Both the position numbers and the translations under genes were made by a program. Below the pieces are notes generated by a model. The model had not been told where the DNA came from and ran no database searches. It saw only the letters and a program-made list of their open reading frames with translations. Below are positions 29,103 to 31,802 of a stretch of 31,802 nt of DNA, piece after piece (the stretch's first letter is position 1; each line of letters opens with the position of its first letter). Source of the stretch: DATJXG01 sp035500455 (GTDB lineage Bacteria; Acidobacteriota; Terriglobia; Terriglobales; Acidobacteriaceae); the NCBI GenBank assembly GCA_035500455.1, contig DATJXG010000162.1, positions 1 through 31,802 on the forward strand, read 5' to 3'.

Positions 29103-31802
29103 TCAGGCACGGGACGCTCCGGAATTCTCACGGGAGTTCAGCGCGAGGATGGCTTCGCGGATGCGATCCGGCGTAGCGGGAACGCGGCGCATGCGCACGC
29201 CTGTGGCGTGATGAATGGCGTTCAGAATCGCCGGGGCCGTGGGAATCACCGCTTGCTCGCCAATCCCCTTTGCGCCGAATGGGCCAATCGGCGAGGGGTC
29301 TTCGATGAGGATCGATTCCACCGGCGGCACGTCACCGGCAGAGGGGATCAAATAGTCATGCAGATTTTCGCCCCTGCCGGGTATGAATTCCTCCATCAGC
29401 GCCATGCCGATACCTTGGGCCACCCCGCCTTCGATCTGGCCTTCGATGAGCGTGGGATTGATGGCGCGGCCCACGTCGTGCGCGGCGGTAACCCTCACCA
29501 CCCGTACTGTGCCCAGTTCAGCGTCCACCTCAATTTCCGCCATGTGAGCGCCGAATCCATAAACAGCGTACGGGCTCCCCTGGCCATTTTCGTCGAGCTT
29601 GCTGGTGGGCGGATCGAAGGTCTGTTCTGCGGTGGCGACGTAGCCGTACTGGTCGAGCGGAAGATCGCTCAGAAGCAACTCGCGGCGCTTTCCGCAGTCA
29701 TGAATCACCAGTACCTCTTTCCCGAATTCGACGGTGGAATTCTCACAAGCACCCGCCAGCTTGAGAATCGCGCTGCGCAGTTCCCTTCCAGCCATGTGCG
29801 CGGCTTTCCCTGTCACAAAGGTTTGGCGGGAGGCGGAAGTTTTTCCGCAGTCGGGAGTAATCGCCGTATCCCCGGAGACGAGATCGAAATACTCGATGGG
29901 CGCAATGAGAGCGTCAGCGCAGATTTGGGTAATGATGGTATTGGACCCTTGGCCGATATCGACCGCGCCCTGATGCAGGGCGATTCTGCCATCGCGCTTG
30001 AGACCGACACGCACTGTGGAGGGATTGGGCAGCGATGTGTTGCCGCAGCCATACCACATTCCGGCTACTCCCACACCCCGGCGAATTGGGCCGGCCGTCG
30101 TGGCGTTGAACTTGTCGCATTCTGCGCGAGCGGCTTTCCACTTCGGTCGCAGTGCTTCAAAACAGGCGCCAATGCCCACGCCTGCTCCCAGAACTTGCCC
30201 AGTGACGGTCGGCGTATTGTCGTCGAGCGCATTCATGATGCGAAATTCTAGAGGATCGAGCCCGAGGTGGATCGCGAGATCGTCGTAGATCTGTTCCTGT
30301 GCAATCGCCATCTGCGGGACACCGAAACCGCGGAACGCCCCTGCGGGAACGACGTTGGTATGGATGGCGCGAGTTTGGGCACGATAATGCGGGACGAAAT
30401 ATGGGCCCGAAGCGTGCACCGGCACGCGGGCGGCGACCGTGGGCCCCCAGGAAGAATAAGCGCCGGTGTTGAAGTCGGCCGCGAAATCGAGGGCCAGGAG
30501 TTTGCCATCCGCGGTTGCCCCGGCGCGAACATGCACGCGGGCGGGATGGCGTTTGGTGGTGGACATGATGGACTCGCTGCGCGAATAAACCATGCGCACC
30601 GTCCGATTCAGCTTCCACGCCGCCAGCGCCAGAAACGGTTGTACCGACAAATCGAGTTTCGAGCCAAAACCGCCGCCCACCGCAGTGGGAATGATGCGCA
30701 CCGATTCCGGGGCGATGCCCAGCAGCCTGGCGATATCGGCGCGGTCCATGTAGGGCGACTGGGTGCAGGCCTGAACTTCAATCTGTTCACCAACCCGCCT
30801 GGCGAAGCCGCCTTCAGGCTCGATATAAGCGTGCTCGACGAAGCTGGTTTCGAAATCCCCTTCGACCACAACGACGGCTTCTGCCAGCGCCTTTTCGACA
30901 TCGCCTTTCACCACGCGTCCGCCGGTGAGGACATTGTCTTTGCGGTGCGCGTGAATTAGCGGCGCCCCGGGTGCGAGAGCTTCATCGATGGTCAGCCGCG
31001 ATGGCAATTCATCCCAAGTCATCGGAAACTTCGAAAGATCGAGTTGCTCGACCACCTCCGACTGGCCGACAATCGCGGCCACCGCCTCGCCCCGGTGCCT
31101 GGACTCTTCGTGTGCGAAGACCGGCTGGTCGGCAAATGGTGGAATCACGCCATAGCAGTCCACGCCAGGAACATCTTTGGCGGTCAGGACCGTTTCAATG
31201 CCGGGATTGTCAACGATGTATGCCTCCATGTCACCGAAATGAAATCTCGCCCGATGGTATGGACTGCGGATTACACGAAGCGCCAGCGCGTCCGCCGGAA
31301 TTTCGTCAGCCCCGAAGATTTCTGTTCCTTCGACTTTGCTCTTGCCATCGAGGCGAACTACGCGTTGCCCAACCGCGCCGCCTGCTTCGGGCGAGCAAAT
31401 TTGCGTGCCCACCGCGCTGGTATCGAGCACGGCGTTGATGATCTTGCGATATCCAGTGCAGCGGCAGAGCACGCCACCGAGCGCGTCCATGACCTCAGAT
31501 TCTGAAGGCCAAGCATTCCCTTCTAGCAACGCCGTGGCCGAAACCAGCATCCCCGGCGTGCAGGCGCCGCATTGCGCCGCGCCGTGGCGGAGAAACGACT
31601 CCTGCAGGAGGCTGAAAATTGGCGGCCGCGACTTCAGGCCCTCGACAGTCGTGATGTCATGGCCTTCGGCCTGGGCGGCGGCAACCAGGCAGGCGCATAC
31701 CGGCTCTCCGTCCAGCAGGACAGTGCAGGCGCCGCAGTCGCCCGCATCGCATCCGACTTTCGTCCCTGTGAGGCCGAGTTGTTCGCGCAGAACTCGCGAG
31801 AG
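29103..31802 (-). CDS. Fused [2Fe-2S]-molybdopterin hydroxylase (xanthine dehydrogenase family), 5' end outside window
   Basis: The frame is open to the window edge, so 899 residues are visible and the N-terminus is missing. The first 120 or so residues hold two [2Fe-2S] motifs: CDAGDCGACT with EPVC (plant-type cluster), and QCGACTPGM with LCRCTGY. The rest is the molybdopterin subunit: VGGGFGSK, GAFRGFGVPQ with the substrate-pocket Arg, and the catalytic Glu in FGAKGIGEQAVIP near the C-terminus. Members hydroxylate purines, nicotinate, aldehydes or other N-heterocycles, using water as oxygen source. An ATG at 31550 is internal, because the cluster-binding sequence continues upstream in frame. 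No FAD subunit is encoded inside the window. The gene heads the visible part of the operon and is followed by the reductase-like gene. Confidence 0.93.
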   Translation of the reverse strand, partial: LSRVLREQLGLTGTKVGCDAGDCGACTVLLDGEPVCACLVAAAQAEGHDITTVEGLKSRPPIFSLLQESFLRHGAAQCGACTPGMLVSATALLEGNAWPSESEVMDALGGVLCRCTGYRKIINAVLDTSAVGTQICSPEAGGAVGQRVVRLDGKSKVEGTEIFGADEIPADALALRVIRSPYHRARFHFGDMEAYIVDNPGIETVLTAKDVPGVDCYGVIPPFADQPVFAHEESRHRGEAVAAIVGQSEVVEQLDLSKFPMTWDELPSRLTIDEALAPGAPLIHAHRKDNVLTGGRVVKGDVEKALAEAVVVVEGDFETSFVEHAYIEPEGGFARRVGEQIEVQACTQSPYMDRADIARLLGIAPESVRIIPTAVGGGFGSKLDLSVQPFLALAAWKLNRTVRMVYSRSESIMSTTKRHPARVHVRAGATADGKLLALDFAADFNTGAYSSWGPTVAARVPVHASGPYFVPHYRAQTRAIHTNVVPAGAFRGFGVPQMAIAQEQIYDDLAIHLGLDPLEFRIMNALDDNTPTVTGQVLGAGVGIGACFEALRPKWKAARAECDKFNATTAGPIRRGVGVAGMWYGCGNTSLPNPSTVRVGLKRDGRIALHQGAVDIGQGSNTIITQICADALIAPIEYFDLVSGDTAITPDCGKTSASRQTFVTGKAAHMAGRELRSAILKLAGACENSTVEFGKEVLVIHDCGKRRELLLSDLPLDQYGYVATAEQTFDPPTSKLDENGQGSPYAVYGFGAHMAEIEVDAELGTVRVVRVTAAHDVGRAINPTLIEGQIEGGVAQGIGMALMEEFIPGRGENLHDYLIPSAGDVPPVESILIEDPSPIGPFGAKGIGEQAVIPTAPAILNAIHHATGVRMRRVPATPDRIREAILALNSRENSGASRA

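Noticed and set aside
28322..29176. 284-residue plus-strand frame opposite the reductase-like gene, and similar long antisense frames at 430-1335, 23706-24620 and 29064-30251
   Set aside because: All are shadows of well-supported genes on the other strand, with no recognisable domains.
31550..31550. ATG at 31550 as the start of the molybdenum hydroxylase
   Set aside because: The frame continues upstream with CDAGDCGACT and QCGACTPGM, the [2Fe-2S] ligands, so this Met is internal.
25251..31802. Assignment of the operon to the complete known nicotinate fermentation pathway
   Set aside because: Only the hydroxylase and reductase families match; no enamidase, hydroxymethylglutarate-type dehydrogenase, mutase or lyase is present in the window.

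Overview
The window is about 31.8 kb of GC-rich bacterial chromosome with short intergenic gaps. The gene content (YXWGXW-repeat surface protein, Calx-beta and kelch-type secreted proteins, ECF sigma operon, HD-GYP protein) and the small palindromic repeats between genes suggest a soil-type Acidobacteriota genome. This is an inference: there is no rRNA or other phylogenetic marker gene here, and no tRNA, rRNA, CRISPR array, phage or transposase gene was seen.

Layout. 1-4623 (+): a catabolic trio of NAD-dependent aldehyde dehydrogenase, class III aminotransferase and CoA-acylating methylmalonate-semialdehyde dehydrogenase (mmsA), fitting breakdown of a small amino acid such as beta-alanine, GABA or a pyrimidine product. 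4631-9887 (-): a DUF4097-type secreted protein, a GT39-like membrane glycosyltransferase, a small exported protein, and a tight operon of ECF sigma factor, four-helix membrane protein and CPBP intramembrane protease. 10173-13811: an isolated nuoB, a two-domain OlsF-like acyltransferase (-), a Rieske ferredoxin and a YdjM-type membrane protein. 13890-18773 (-): a Calx-beta protein built from a duplicated cysteine-containing module, a YXWGXW protein with a 15-bp tandem repeat, and a GAF/HD-GYP signalling protein. 19060-23522: a HAD phosphatase (-), an M49-like zinc peptidase and a kelch/galactose-oxidase-like secreted protein. 23598-25097 (-): a catalase with a clear intrinsic terminator.

25251-31802 (-): the most unusual block. 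It is an overlapping operon, transcribed right to left, of a fused [2Fe-2S]-molybdopterin hydroxylase (running off the window), a 6-hydroxynicotinate-reductase-like Fe-S protein, a UPF0280 (ApbE-like) protein and two equal-length tandem paralogues of the DUF1185/AA_synth family. I read it as an uncharacterised pathway for hydroxylation, reduction and probably opening of an N-heterocycle, with the UPF0280 protein possibly attaching a covalent flavin to the reductase.

Repeats. Three short inverted-repeat elements with TGYCATYC-type ends lie in intergenic gaps. Two period-7 tracts (consensus ACTGARR) supply the stop codons of two unrelated genes. A palindromic sequence sits inside the 3' end of the OlsF-like gene.
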